The notes: generated by a model not told the origin, from the letters alone. Shown: positions 13,972 through 23,161, counted from the stretch's first letter. The stretch: 28,587 nucleotides of DNA from Lachnospiraceae bacterium UBA3632 (GCA_002373975.1 DFKZ01000010.1:1-28587), one strand, 5' to 3'. A program made the numbers and translations.

Positions 13972-14898
13972 TTAACTGAATATTGCTTCCACATATGCAT
14001 CCGCATCAAACTTCTGCAGATCTTCTATCGCTTCCCCAACCCCGATATACTTTACCGGTATATTAAGCTCCGATTGAATGGCCACCGCTATGCCGCCTTT
14101 AGATGTTCCGTCCATCTTGGTAAGCACTACACCGCTGATAGGCGCCACTTCCGAGAATTCCCTTGCCTGCACCAGGGCATTCTGTCCTGTTGTTCCGTCG
14201 AGTACAATAAGGTTTTCCCTGTGGACATCCGGAAACTCCCTTGAGATCACTTTATCCATCTTCCGGAGCTCTTCCATCAGATTCTTTTTATTGTGAAGCC
14301 TGCCTGCGGTATCGATAAGAAGGATATCCGTTCCTCTGGCCTTACAGGCTGATACGGCATCAAATACTACGCTTGCGGGATCTGCCCCTTCGGTAGATGC
14401 CACAATGGGAACATCCGCACGCTTTGCCCATATTTCAAGCTGTTCGCTTGCTGCCGCTCTGAACGTATCCGCGGCTGCGATGAGCACCTTCTTGCCCTGA
14501 TCATGAAACTTCGAAGCAAGCTTTCCGATAGTGGTCGTTTTCCCGACTCCGTTTACTCCAATGACCATAATAATGGACTTTTCGGATTCAAAACGGTATT
14601 CGGTTTCGGCGACACTCATCAGTTCTTTAATGCTCTGCTTCAGGATCTCACGGCATTCTTCGGATTTCTTGATATGATCCTCTTTAACCCTGAGCTTAAG
14701 TCTCTCAAGAATATCCTCCGTGGCATAATATCCTATATCGGCCATGACAAGGATCTCTTCAAGTTCCTCGTAGAAATCATCATCAATATCGGAAGACGTA
14801 AATACATTACTCAGATTTTTTGTGAAGTTGTCTCTTGTCTTTGTAAGTCCGGCTTTTAATCTGGCAAAAAAGCCCAGCTTTTCTTCATTTTCGCTCAT
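13972..14898 (-). CDS. ftsY: Signal recognition particle receptor FtsY
   Basis: FtsY is the membrane-associated GTPase that receives Ffh-ribosome complexes. The 308-residue protein has a short N-terminal region without the long acidic A domain of enteric bacteria, the N domain to about 100, and the G domain: GVNGVGKTTT (114-123), DTFRAAASEQL (144-154), DTAGRLHNK (196-204), LTKMDGTSKGG and GVGEAIEDLQKF. The start has GAGG five bases upstream. It follows smc by 19 bases, the classical rnc-smc-ftsY order. Its stop codon is inside a weak AT-rich inverted repeat (13949-13979). No strong terminator is seen; hairpins in the adjacent repeat may serve. Confidence 0.97.
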   Translation of the reverse strand: MSENEEKLGFFARLKAGLTKTRDNFTKNLSNVFTSSDIDDDFYEELEEILVMADIGYYATEDILERLKLRVKEDHIKKSEECREILKQSIKELMSVAETEYRFESEKSIIMVIGVNGVGKTTTIGKLASKFHDQGKKVLIAAADTFRAAASEQLEIWAKRADVPIVASTEGADPASVVFDAVSACKARGTDILLIDTAGRLHNKKNLMEELRKMDKVISREFPDVHRENLIVLDGTTGQNALVQAREFSEVAPISGVVLTKMDGTSKGGIAVAIQSELNIPVKYIGVGEAIEDLQKFDADAYVEAIFS

Positions 14899-14917
14899 AA
14901 TACCTCATCCGGCACTT

Positions 14918-17900
14918 TTATGCATCCAGTTCATTTTCTATCAGATTAACGGATACAAGCGTCGATACGCCTTTTTCCTGCATCGTTATACCATAGAGCC
15001 TGTCAACCTTAGCCATGGTACCGCGCCTGTGAGTGATAACAATAAACTGGGTATGTGCGGTAAGCTTATGCAGATATCCGGCAAATCTTCCTACATTTGA
15101 GTCGTCAAGCGCAGCCTCTATCTCATCAAGCAGACAGAACGGCGAAGGCTTCAGATTCTGAATCGCAAATAAAAGTGCAATTGCTGAAAGCGCCTTCTCA
15201 CCACCGGAAAGCTGCATCATATTCTGTAGTTTCTTTCCCGGGGGCTGTGCAATGATCCTTATTCCCGCCTCAAGGATATCCTCGTCCTCCATAAGTTCAA
15301 GAGTGGCTTTTCCGCCTCCGAAGAGTTCCTTGAACACCTTATCGTATTCATCACTTATCTGCTTGAATCTCTCCGAGAACTGCTTTCTCATTGCATCATC
15401 AAGCTCTGCTATGATTCCCTTAAGAGTTTCTGCCGCTGTAACCAGATCGCTCTGCTGCGTCTTCATCTGGTTGTATCGCTCTGAAACCTGTTTGTATTCC
15501 TCAATAGCATTGACATTTACATCGCCGAGTCTCTTGATCTTATCCTTTATCTCGGCTATATCACGCTTCATAACAGTAAGATCCGTCATTGATTCATCAC
15601 GCATCTTTTCAGCAGCGGAAAGAGTGATCTCGTATTCCTCCCACATATAGTTGATGTGGTTGTCGATTGATTCCTGACTTCTCTCGCGCTGTGAAGTAAG
15701 CCTGAACACTTCCTTATCGAGGGAATTCATCTTTTCACTCAGGCTCTCACGATCCTCAAAGAATGACTTCTGCTTTGACGATAGTTCAGCCTTCTTGGCG
15801 ATATTATCCTTTAATGTGTTCTGCTTGTTTTCCTGCTCTGTGTATGAAGCTTCTATTGTAGCCTCTATCTGTTCGATATTCTTTTTCTTCTCTTCGATCA
15901 GCTTATCGTTATCTTCAAGTGCTTTAAGCACTGAAGACAGCTCTTCATCAGACTTTCTGAGCTCGGAATCGATACGATCGAGGTTGACCTGTTTAAAGCT
16001 CTCGGCCTGACGCATCTTCTGAACCTCGACCTCATAAGCGTTAACCTTTGAGAGTGCTTCGGATTCCTCTTTTCGCTTATCCTCAAGATCTGCGGTAAGC
16101 ACCTTTATAGCTTCCTGGGCTTTCTGCTCAAGATCCTCGCTGGCCTGAAGTTCATCTTTTGCAGTCTCCATATCGTCTTTGAGCTTAACAAGCTGCTCTT
16201 CGATATCAGTCTGCTCCTTTGCGAGTCCCAGTGCGTTCTCAGATTCCTCCTCCATCCTCTCTCTTACGGATGAAAGATTGATCCTTGCGGTATTCTGAGC
16301 GATAGTCTTATTCTGGATATCGAGCTTAATGCGCTCAAGCTCTGTTCTCTTCTCATTTCTCTTTTCGCGCAGCTCTGTAATCCGGCTTTCACCATCTTCG
16401 ATGGCCTTTTCAAGCTTGGCAACGCTCTTTTCGAGATCGGCTATCTCTCTGCGCTTTCCGAGGAAATTGGTATTATTCTTAAATGCACCGCCACTGATGG
16501 CACCGCCGGGAGCAAGGAACTCGCCTTCGAGGGTTACCATTCTGATGGTGTAATTATATTTTCTTGCGATCTTTGTGGCATTATCCACGGTATCAACAAC
16601 CACAAATCTTCCGAGGAGGCTTTCTGCCACAAGTGCATACTGTGGCTCTGTTTCTACTAGAGTATGAGCAAGCCCTATAACTCCCTTTTCGTCTAGCACG
16701 TCTATTGCCTTTATCTTCTGCGGGTTCGATACCGAATCCATGGGCAGGAATGTGGCACGTCCAAGTTTCCCCTCTTTTAGGAACTCTATAAGCTTTTTGG
16801 CCGTTTCTTCGTTCTTGGTAACGATATTCTGAATATTTCCACCAAGGGCTGTCTCTATCGCTGTTTCGTATTTTTTATCTACCTTTATTATGTCTGCGAC
16901 AACGCCAACGATTCCTTTTACGCGGTCCTTCTGCTCCATGACCTTTTTGACGCTTCCGCCGTATCCTTCATACTTTTCGGCAATATCGATAAGAGTCTGG
17001 AGCCTGGTCTTTTCCTGATGATAATTCTGCTGATCCTCCCGGAGCCGCTCATCACAGGAAGTAAGATTTCTTCTGTACTCGTCTATCTGTTTTTCCGTTT
17101 CGGAAGCCTTATCATTCAGCTCTTTAATCTGACCGGTGATATTTTCGAATTCAGCTTCCATTGAGCGGATAGAATCCTCTCTCTCCGCTTCATCCGACTT
17201 CACGCGAAGTATCTTGGAATTCAGTTCCGCCTTACGTACGTTGATCTGCTCCTTAAGAGAATCAAAACGACCCATTTTGGTCTTGATCGCTGCACGCGAA
17301 TTAAGCTCGTTGATAACTGTATTCTTGTTATCTTCAAGCTTTTTATTGAGCTTCTCTATCTCGCTCTGTACTTTTGCCAGTTCCTCTGCCAGGATCGCAG
17401 CGGTTTTTTCTACTTCTTCAGCCTGCTTGTCGGAATCGGCGTTGTCGTTTAATATCTTTTCACGCTCTGCTTTTCTTTCATCGATCTCGGAAAGGATTGA
17501 ATTCTTTCTCTCAAGGTAATAATTCCTGGAATCTCCGGCAGCGCGGATATTTTCCTTAAATACATTTATCTGACCTTCGAGATTGCTTCTCATAAGATCG
17601 GTATTTGAAAGCTCGCTCCTTGCCTTATCAATAGCCTTATCAAGGGACGCGATCTCTTCCTGCATACGGTCGTACTCTTCACGTACTCCTTCGTACTGAC
17701 CTTTTACCTGATCAAGATCATTATTTGCTACACTCAATTTCTCTTCAATATCTATAAGACTCTGATTGAGCCTTTTGTGATCGAGAAGGAATGTATTTAC
17801 ATCCAGAGTTTTGAGGTTCTCCTTGTAGGTGAGATACTGCTTTGCTTTCTCACTCTGGCGCTCCAAGGGACCGACCTGTCTTTCAAGCTCGGTAAGAATA

Positions 17901-18478
17901 TCGTTTACTCTGACAAGATTGTTCTGCTCGTTTTCAAGCTTCTTTAAAGCTGTTCCCTTGCGGCGTTTGAATTTAACTATACCTGCCGCCTCATCAAAGA
18001 GTTCACGTCTCTCCTCGGGTTTTCCCGAAAGGATCTTATCAATCTGGCCCTGTCCGATAATGGAATAGCCCTCTTTACCTATACCGGTATCATAAAAAAG
18101 CTCATTTACATCCTTGAGCCTGCATGCCGTTCCGTTTAGAAGATATTCACTCTCGCCCGAACGGTAAAGCCTTCTGGCAATGGTCACTTCTTCATAATCG
18201 ATGGGAAGCGCATGGTCCGCATTATCCAGAGTGATAGCCACGTATGCATAACTGAGGGGTTTTCTGAGCTCGGTACCGGAAAATATTACATCCTGCATCG
18301 TGCCGCCGCGGAGCTGTTTGACACTCTGCTCTCCAAGAACCCATCTTACGGCATCCGCAACATTACTTTTACCGGATCCGTTGGGACCTACTATACCGGT
18401 TATACCGTTGTGGAACTGGAAAACTATTTTGTTTGCAAAGGATTTAAAACCCTGTACTTCAATGCTTTTAAGAAACAT
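14918..18478 (-). CDS. smc: Chromosome segregation ATPase SMC
   Basis: SMC works with ScpA and ScpB to fold and separate the chromosome. The 1186-residue length is normal. The Walker A motif GPNGSGKSN is at 31-39 and the Q-loop region follows. Long coiled coils cover about 170-500 and 680-1000. The hinge, at about 515-670, contains GYGGSVKKVM and the glycine-rich FLAPGGAISGGA. The C-terminal head has the signature LSGGEKALSAIALLFA (1090-1105) and the Walker B CLLDEIEAALDD (1115-1126). The start overlaps the end of rnc by 11 bases. Confidence 0.98.
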   Translation of the reverse strand: MFLKSIEVQGFKSFANKIVFQFHNGITGIVGPNGSGKSNVADAVRWVLGEQSVKQLRGGTMQDVIFSGTELRKPLSYAYVAITLDNADHALPIDYEEVTIARRLYRSGESEYLLNGTACRLKDVNELFYDTGIGKEGYSIIGQGQIDKILSGKPEERRELFDEAAGIVKFKRRKGTALKKLENEQNNLVRVNDILTELERQVGPLERQSEKAKQYLTYKENLKTLDVNTFLLDHKRLNQSLIDIEEKLSVANNDLDQVKGQYEGVREEYDRMQEEIASLDKAIDKARSELSNTDLMRSNLEGQINVFKENIRAAGDSRNYYLERKNSILSEIDERKAEREKILNDNADSDKQAEEVEKTAAILAEELAKVQSEIEKLNKKLEDNKNTVINELNSRAAIKTKMGRFDSLKEQINVRKAELNSKILRVKSDEAEREDSIRSMEAEFENITGQIKELNDKASETEKQIDEYRRNLTSCDERLREDQQNYHQEKTRLQTLIDIAEKYEGYGGSVKKVMEQKDRVKGIVGVVADIIKVDKKYETAIETALGGNIQNIVTKNEETAKKLIEFLKEGKLGRATFLPMDSVSNPQKIKAIDVLDEKGVIGLAHTLVETEPQYALVAESLLGRFVVVDTVDNATKIARKYNYTIRMVTLEGEFLAPGGAISGGAFKNNTNFLGKRREIADLEKSVAKLEKAIEDGESRITELREKRNEKRTELERIKLDIQNKTIAQNTARINLSSVRERMEEESENALGLAKEQTDIEEQLVKLKDDMETAKDELQASEDLEQKAQEAIKVLTADLEDKRKEESEALSKVNAYEVEVQKMRQAESFKQVNLDRIDSELRKSDEELSSVLKALEDNDKLIEEKKKNIEQIEATIEASYTEQENKQNTLKDNIAKKAELSSKQKSFFEDRESLSEKMNSLDKEVFRLTSQRERSQESIDNHINYMWEEYEITLSAAEKMRDESMTDLTVMKRDIAEIKDKIKRLGDVNVNAIEEYKQVSERYNQMKTQQSDLVTAAETLKGIIAELDDAMRKQFSERFKQISDEYDKVFKELFGGGKATLELMEDEDILEAGIRIIAQPPGKKLQNMMQLSGGEKALSAIALLFAIQNLKPSPFCLLDEIEAALDDSNVGRFAGYLHKLTAHTQFIVITHRRGTMAKVDRLYGITMQEKGVSTLVSVNLIENELDA

Positions 18479-19169
18479 AACCTTTATCTCTCAACTTTAA
18501 TAATGCCTGATATGCAGCCTGCTGTTCGGCACCCTTCTTTGTCCTACCGGTTCCGCGCCCCAGCTCTTCGCCGAGTGAAACAACCGAAACATCAAAGGTT
18601 TTGTCATGCTCAGGCCCGCTCTCACTGTTAAGAATGTATTCAAACTCTTTCTTGAGCACGCCCTGCAGAACTTCCTGAAGCCTGCTCTTGCTGTCATAGA
18701 AAAGCGCTTTATCCTCAAGGTCTGAAAGGATAAAGCGGTTTATGTGAAGCTTGGCTTTCTCCATACCGCCGTCAAGGAAGATTGCGCCTATAATGGCTTC
18801 CATGACATCGGATGTGATGCTCTCTCTGTTTCTGCCTCCGGTTGCCTCCTCGCCTTTTCCAAGAAAAATATAGCTCCCGAGATCAAGATCCCGCGCGCAC
18901 ATTGCAAGTGAGGATTCGCACACCATGGATGCGCGAAGCTTTGTAAGCTTACCCTCAGGCAGATCCGGATATTTATGAAAAAGGAATTCCGAAGAAACAA
19001 CTTCAAGAACCGCATCACCCAGAAATTCAAGTCTTTCATAATCACCCGACTTGTTTATCTTCTGCTCATTTGCATAGGAGCTGTGTGTCAGCGCCTGCTT
19101 GAGCAAAAGCTTGTCCTCGAAGAAATATCCTATTTTTTCTTCGAGCATGGATAAATCATTATTATTCAT
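18468..19169 (-). CDS. rnc: Ribonuclease III
   Basis: RNase III cuts double-stranded RNA in rRNA maturation and mRNA turnover. From the ATG at 19169 the protein has 233 residues. The signature ERLEFLGDAVLE is at 45-56, with catalytic acids E48, D52, D121 and E124 (SDVMEAI). The double-stranded RNA-binding domain covers about 160-230 (KSRLQEVLQ, GRGTGRTKKGAEQQAA). A TTG four codons upstream is possible. Neither start has a strong ribosome binding site, and a hairpin stands just upstream, so the level of expression may be low or regulated. Confidence 0.96.
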   Translation of the reverse strand: MNNNDLSMLEEKIGYFFEDKLLLKQALTHSSYANEQKINKSGDYERLEFLGDAVLEVVSSEFLFHKYPDLPEGKLTKLRASMVCESSLAMCARDLDLGSYIFLGKGEEATGGRNRESITSDVMEAIIGAIFLDGGMEKAKLHINRFILSDLEDKALFYDSKSRLQEVLQGVLKKEFEYILNSESGPEHDKTFDVSVVSLGEELGRGTGRTKKGAEQQAAYQALLKLRDKGYVS

Positions 19170-19181
19170 TTTATATACCAA

Positions 19182-19214
19182 CCAAACAAGGGAAGGGCAT
19201 AATAATCCCTTCCC
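19182..19214 (-). terminator. Weak terminator or attenuator hairpin between acpP and rnc
   Basis: GGGAAGGG and CCCTTCCC form a perfect eight-pair stem with a nine-base loop (19190-19214). On the minus strand it is followed by TTGTTTGGTTGG, a poor T-run. It likely lowers read-through from the highly expressed acpP into rnc-smc-ftsY rather than stopping it fully. Confidence 0.55.
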
Positions 19215-19230
19215 ATAATTATTAATTAAA

Positions 19231-19461
19231 TCAGTTCAGAGCTTCCTTTATAAGGTCAACTGCCTGACCGACTGTGGTGATCTGCTCTGCAGCTTCCTCT
19301 TCAACATGAATATCAAAAGCATCCTCGATTCCCATGATGATCTGATAAACATCAAGAGAATCTGCTCCAAGATCATCCGTAAAAGTAGTATCGAGAGTGA
19401 TCTCTTCGGGATCAACATTAAGTACTTCCGCAATGATTGATTTCAGCTTTTCAAATTCCAT
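19231..19461 (-). CDS. acpP: Acyl carrier protein
   Basis: ACP carries growing fatty acyl chains on a phosphopantetheine arm. The 76-residue acidic protein has the DSL attachment motif in DDLGADSLD with the modified serine at 35, and the usual four-helix pattern (LDTTFTDDLG, IMGIEDAFDIHVEEEAAEQI, VGQAVDLI). It lies 14 bases after plsX with a GGAAGG ribosome binding site, and is followed by a hairpin. Confidence 0.97.
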   Translation of the reverse strand: MEFEKLKSIIAEVLNVDPEEITLDTTFTDDLGADSLDVYQIIMGIEDAFDIHVEEEAAEQITTVGQAVDLIKEALN

Positions 19462-19475
19462 AACAAATACCTTCC

Positions 19476-20519
19476 TTAAATAGATTGATTATCTGACGCT
19501 TCTTCCTTACTCTCATCCGCAAGAAGCCTCGCTTTTATCTTGCCGTTGATATCCAGATCGGTGAATTTGACACACTGGAATATCGAATTTCTGATAGCTA
19601 CCGATGAACTGCTTCCGTGGGTTTTGACAAGAAGCCCGTTACATCCGAGGAGAGGCGCTCCGCCATAGCTCTCTGTATCAAAGGTCTTTAATGTCTTCTT
19701 AAGAGCTTTCTTGGAAAGAAGTGCACCTATCTTAGAGATAAATGTGCTGGTAAGGCCTTTCTTTATCATCTTGATAAGAGCTCCGGCCATTCCTTCCATC
19801 ATCTTGAGAACAACATTTCCGGTGAATGCTTCGGCAACCACTACATCGGCGCCTCCGAGGGGAACATCCCTGGCTTCGCAGCTTCCGATAAAGTTTATTC
19901 CCTTAGCCTCTTTCAAAAGCGGAAATGTCTCTTTGACAAGCGCATTTCCCTTTTCTTCCTCGGCTCCGATATTTACTATTCCAACCGTAGGATTCTTTAT
20001 CCCGAGGAAATCCTCTGCGTAAATGGCTCCCATCTGCGCAAACTGAACGATTGCAGTCGGCTTGGCATCAACATTCGCTCCGCAGTCAAGCAAAAACGAA
20101 ATGCCCTTGGTCGTTGGGATGACTGTGGCAAGAGGCGGTCTCTCGATTCCTCTTATCCTTCCCACTATTACCTGCCCGCCAACAAGAAAAGCTCCTGTGG
20201 ATCCGGCAGTAACAAGCGCGTCACATTCGCCGTCTTTTACAAGGTACATCGCTTTAACCAGAGAAGAATCCTTTTTCTTCCTGACTGCATTTACCGGTGG
20301 CTCAGCAGTTTCGATAACCTCGCTGCAGTGAACGATCTCGATCCTGTCCTGATCGTAAGAATACTTGGCGAGTTCCTCGCGGATCAGCGGCTCTTTACCG
20401 CAAAGATAGATCTTCACTCTGGGCTCGGCAGCTACTGCCTCCACAGCCCCCTTAACTACCTGCTCGGGAGCATTGTCTCCGCCCATGGCATCAACCGCAA
20501 CTTTGATTATTCTGTCCAT
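19476..20519 (-). CDS. plsX: Phosphate acyltransferase PlsX
   Basis: PlsX converts acyl-ACP to acyl-phosphate, the donor used by PlsY to start phospholipid synthesis. The 347-residue protein begins VAVDAMGGDNAPEQVVKGA, typical of the family, with conserved STGAFLVGGQ, LLDCGANVDAKP, NIGAEEEKGN and EAFTGNVVLKMMEG. It is followed directly by acpP, whose product supplies the substrate. A promoter stands upstream and the preceding rpmF has its own terminator. Confidence 0.97.
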   Translation of the reverse strand: MDRIIKVAVDAMGGDNAPEQVVKGAVEAVAAEPRVKIYLCGKEPLIREELAKYSYDQDRIEIVHCSEVIETAEPPVNAVRKKKDSSLVKAMYLVKDGECDALVTAGSTGAFLVGGQVIVGRIRGIERPPLATVIPTTKGISFLLDCGANVDAKPTAIVQFAQMGAIYAEDFLGIKNPTVGIVNIGAEEEKGNALVKETFPLLKEAKGINFIGSCEARDVPLGGADVVVAEAFTGNVVLKMMEGMAGALIKMIKKGLTSTFISKIGALLSKKALKKTLKTFDTESYGGAPLLGCNGLLVKTHGSSSSVAIRNSIFQCVKFTDLDINGKIKARLLADESKEEASDNQSI

Positions 20520-20551
20520 TTTTACTATCCTTACTTTATTAATCTAAAAAT

Positions 20552-20580
20552 ACTATACAAGAGCATGGGGCAAAAAGCAA
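20552..20580 (-). promoter_or_regulatory. Promoter of plsX-acpP
   Basis: On the minus strand TTGCTT (20575-20580) and TATAGT (20552-20557) are 17 bases apart. The -10 has one mismatch and the -35 three. It lies just after the rpmF terminator and about 33 bases before the plsX start, which has AAGGAT upstream. Confidence 0.6.
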
Positions 20581-20603
20581 TAAAAAATATATATAAAAAA
20601 TAA

Positions 20604-20632
20604 CAAAAAAAGAAGCTGAAGAATCAGCTTCT
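20604..20632 (-). terminator. Terminator after rpmF
   Basis: AGAAGCTGA and TCAGCTTCT form a nine-pair stem with a four-base loop (20611-20632), followed on the minus strand by a T-rich run. It is 32 bases after the rpmF stop and closes the DUF177-rpmF unit. Confidence 0.88.
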
Positions 20633-20664
20633 TTGTAATCTCTTATCATTGCAAAAATCAAGGA

Positions 20665-20844
20665 TTATTCTACGTCGATAACCTGCTTCTTGTCGTAAGA
20701 GCCACACTTCTTGCATACTCTGTGGGGCATCATAAGAGCGCCGCACTTGCTGCACTTAACCAAAGTGGGAGCAGACATCTTCCAGTTAGCTCTTCTCTGG
20801 TCCCTTCTTCCTTTAGAAGATTTGTTCTTGGGGCATATAGACAT
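20665..20844 (-). CDS. rpmF: 50S ribosomal protein L32
   Basis: The 59-residue product starts MSICPKNKSSKGRRDQRRAN and contains WKMSAPTLVKCSKC and HRVCKKCGSYDKK. Four cysteines (31, 34, 44, 47) form the zinc-ribbon version of L32. The MSICPKNKSSKG start is typical of Lachnospiraceae L32. The gene begins three bases after the DUF177 stop; its ribosome binding site AAGGAGGTG is inside the last codons of that gene, so the two are coupled. Confidence 0.96.
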   Translation of the reverse strand: MSICPKNKSSKGRRDQRRANWKMSAPTLVKCSKCGALMMPHRVCKKCGSYDKKQVIDVE

Positions 20845-20847
20845 GAT

Positions 20848-21393
20848 TCACACCTCCTTATTGTTAGGGATATGAGCCGGATCAAACAGATCCGACAATA
20901 CAGCCATGCGAGGGTCCGGCACAAAGCGATCGCAGCCGCAATCACCCTCGTTCAAATCATGTCCGCAAACAGGGCAAAGCCCCTTGCAATCCTCACGGCA
21001 CAGGATTTTTACAGGCCAGTTTACAGTAATCTCATCATACAGAAGGGCATCCGAATCCAGTTTGAAACCATCCATAAATTCATGGATCTCTTCGTTTTCG
21101 TCTTCGTCATCCGATATGAAATCAGGCGAAGCAAACTCTCTCTCGAAGGAAATGCTGATCTCAACAGGAGCCTCTTTAAGGCATCTGTCACAGGTACCGG
21201 CAAAGCACAGATGTGCGGTGCCGCTCACCTTCGCTCTTCCCTTTCCTATGCCCTCAGCCCTCAGTTTGAAAGCGTCTCCCTTAAGGAGCCTGTAGCTTCC
21301 TAGGCTGCCTTCGAAAGAATAATCAGATATCGGGATCTCGGTCTCTGCGATCTTTCCTGCGGTATTAAAAACATCCGAAAGGTTTATCAGCAT
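20848..21393 (-). CDS. yceD: DUF177/YceD family protein
   Basis: YceD-family proteins (YlbN in Bacillus) are encoded before rpmF in most bacteria. Members are linked to 23S rRNA accumulation, but the mechanism is unclear. The 181-residue protein has the family core FAGTCDRCLKEAPVEI (residues 64-79) and an acidic segment SDDEDENEEI. Its C-terminal part carries clustered cysteines (CREDCKGLCPVCG and DCGC, residues 132-154), which suggest metal binding. A consensus promoter stands upstream. Confidence 0.92.
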   Translation of the reverse strand: MLINLSDVFNTAGKIAETEIPISDYSFEGSLGSYRLLKGDAFKLRAEGIGKGRAKVSGTAHLCFAGTCDRCLKEAPVEISISFEREFASPDFISDDEDENEEIHEFMDGFKLDSDALLYDEITVNWPVKILCREDCKGLCPVCGHDLNEGDCGCDRFVPDPRMAVLSDLFDPAHIPNNKEV

Positions 21394-21440
21394 GTTAAGC
21401 CCTTTGTACTTAAGTCACGTGCAAAATCGCACACCATGCT

Positions 21441-21469
21441 ATTATAAAAAGTCTTTCTATTTATGTCAA
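21441..21469 (-). promoter_or_regulatory. Consensus promoter of DUF177-rpmF
   Basis: On the minus strand TTGACA (21464-21469) and TATAAT (21441-21446) are both perfect and exactly 17 bases apart. The start point should be near 21434. The early leader contains GTGC-GATTTT-GCAC (21419-21432), which could form a small hairpin. A related motif, TGCA-A7-TCGCA (21477-21492, plus strand), lies just upstream of the -35. Confidence 0.85.
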
Positions 21470-21514
21470 GTGGTTTTGCAAAAAAAATCGCAATAAGGAT
21501 CCGTTTCACTTATG

Positions 21515-22966
21515 TTACGCCTGCAGATCCTTTTTGGAGCGTGCCTTTTTCTTCTTGGGGACCGCTTCTCTCTCATCTATGCTCACATAAGGAACGTGAT
21601 GTCCAACATATTTGTATGCCGGTCTTATGATCTTGCCGGTATTGATTATTTCCTCAAGACGATGTGCACACCAGCCCGAGATACGTGCTATTGCAAATAT
21701 AGGTGTAAACAGCTCCTCGGGAATGCCCAGCATGCTGTAAACAAGTCCGCTGTAGAAATCGACATTTGCACAGACTTCCTTGTGAACATTCTTCTGTTGC
21801 ATGATGAGCCTGCCTGCTATTCTTTCCACTCTCTCATAGAATTCAAAGTCTTTGAGACGATTCTTCTCTATTGCAAGCTCACGCGCATATTTTTTAAGGA
21901 CTACCTCACGGGGATCCGATAAGGTATAAACCGCATGTCCCATACCATAAATAAGGCCCTGTTTGTCGAATGCCTTTTTACTGAGGATCTTAACCAGATA
22001 TTCCTCGACTTCAGCGTCATCCTCGCGATTTTTGATGTTTTTGTAAAGGTCTTTGAACATATTCTCGACCTTAAGGTTTGCTCCGCCGTGGCGGAAGCCC
22101 TTAAGAGAACCGATCGATGCTGCGATCGAAGAATATGTATCGGTTCCCGATGAAGTAACAACATGAGTTGTAAATGTCGAGTTGTTTCCTCCACCGTGAT
22201 CGGCATGAAGGATAAGCGCAACATCAAGCACTTTTGCCTCAAGAGCCGTATACTTTCCGTCCGGTCTCATCATCTGAAGGATATTTTCTGACACCGAAAG
22301 ATCCCTCTTGGGATTTCTGATAACAAGTGCTTCATCTTTTCTGAAATGGCAATATGACATATATGAATAAACTGCCAAAAGAGGAAGCTTGTTGATCAGC
22401 TCGATCGACTGACGAAGCACATTTCTTACCGAAATATCATCGGGATTCTTATCATATGTATAGAGGGTAAGCACGCATCTCTGAAGAGCATTCATGATAT
22501 TGGCATTTGATGCCTTCATGACAACGTCTCTGGTAAAACGCGCACCAAGAGTCTGAAATTCGATGTTTGCGGCTATAAAATCATCAAGCTGCTTTTGCGT
22601 GGGCAGGCTTCCGAAGATAAGCAGATAAGTTGCCTCCTCGAAGCCATAGCGCCTGTCACCAAGTCCCTTGATGAAATCAACAACATTTACGCCCTGATAA
22701 TAGAGCCTTCCCTCACAGGGTACAAGGTTTCCGTCCACAAGGTCATATGCGACAACATCAGAGATCTCAGTCAGGCCGGTGAGTACACCCTTTCCGGCTG
22801 CATCTCTCAAGCCTCTTTTAACGTCAAATTCAAGATAAAGGTTTTTATCTATATGATGGTTATGCTCAAGAACATCCTGGAGCACGTCAAGCTCATGCCT
22901 GAGGCTTTCCATCTCATCAAAATCGAGCATTTCATTTTTTTCGTGTACTGAATAAATATCTGCCAA
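21515..22966 (-). CDS. gltA: Citrate (Si)-synthase family protein
   Basis: Citrate synthase condenses oxaloacetate and acetyl-CoA, here probably to feed 2-oxoglutarate and glutamate synthesis in an anaerobe. Conserved sites are seen: LILHADHGGGNNSTF (catalytic His at about 257), GMGHAVYTLSDPR (His at about 344) and NVDFYSGLVY (Asp at about 403). The frame is open to an ATG at 23026, but AAGGAGGG stands eight bases before a TTG at 22966 (LADIYSVHEK), which I take as the start, giving 483 residues. That is longer than usual, with an N-terminal helical extension of about 50 residues and a lysine-rich tail (PKKKKARSKKDLQA). A 2-methylcitrate synthase cannot be excluded. It is a single-gene unit with its own promoter, between the ackA terminator and the DUF177 promoter. 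Confidence 0.9.
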   Translation of the reverse strand: MADIYSVHEKNEMLDFDEMESLRHELDVLQDVLEHNHHIDKNLYLEFDVKRGLRDAAGKGVLTGLTEISDVVAYDLVDGNLVPCEGRLYYQGVNVVDFIKGLGDRRYGFEEATYLLIFGSLPTQKQLDDFIAANIEFQTLGARFTRDVVMKASNANIMNALQRCVLTLYTYDKNPDDISVRNVLRQSIELINKLPLLAVYSYMSYCHFRKDEALVIRNPKRDLSVSENILQMMRPDGKYTALEAKVLDVALILHADHGGGNNSTFTTHVVTSSGTDTYSSIAASIGSLKGFRHGGANLKVENMFKDLYKNIKNREDDAEVEEYLVKILSKKAFDKQGLIYGMGHAVYTLSDPREVVLKKYARELAIEKNRLKDFEFYERVERIAGRLIMQQKNVHKEVCANVDFYSGLVYSMLGIPEELFTPIFAIARISGWCAHRLEEIINTGKIIRPAYKYVGHHVPYVSIDEREAVPKKKKARSKKDLQA

Positions 22967-23019
22967 ATCAGTGCCCTCCTTCAAATAGATAATTTTGAAG
23001 CGTCGATTCCGACAAATTG

Positions 23020-23031
23020 TATACATGTATA
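23020..23031. repeat. Palindrome in the citrate synthase leader
   Basis: TATACATGTATA is a perfect 12-bp palindrome about 10-20 bases after the expected transcription start. It could be an operator, placed to block elongation. No regulator in the window can be tied to it. Confidence 0.35.
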
Positions 23032-23048
23032 TCGGTGCCGACTTTCAA

Positions 23049-23077
23049 ATTATACTATACATTTGACCAGATGTAAA
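23049..23077 (-). promoter_or_regulatory. Promoter of the citrate synthase gene
   Basis: On the minus strand TTTACA (23072-23077) and a perfect TATAAT (23049-23054) are 17 bases apart. The leader to the TTG start is about 75 bases and holds the palindrome and a strong ribosome binding site. Confidence 0.75.
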
Positions 23078-23161
23078 CAATTTATTGTATTTCGGTTATT
23101 CTTAGATAAAGGTAAAGACATTTTACCCCTATTCTGATATCAAAGTTCCTTTCGGAAGCGT

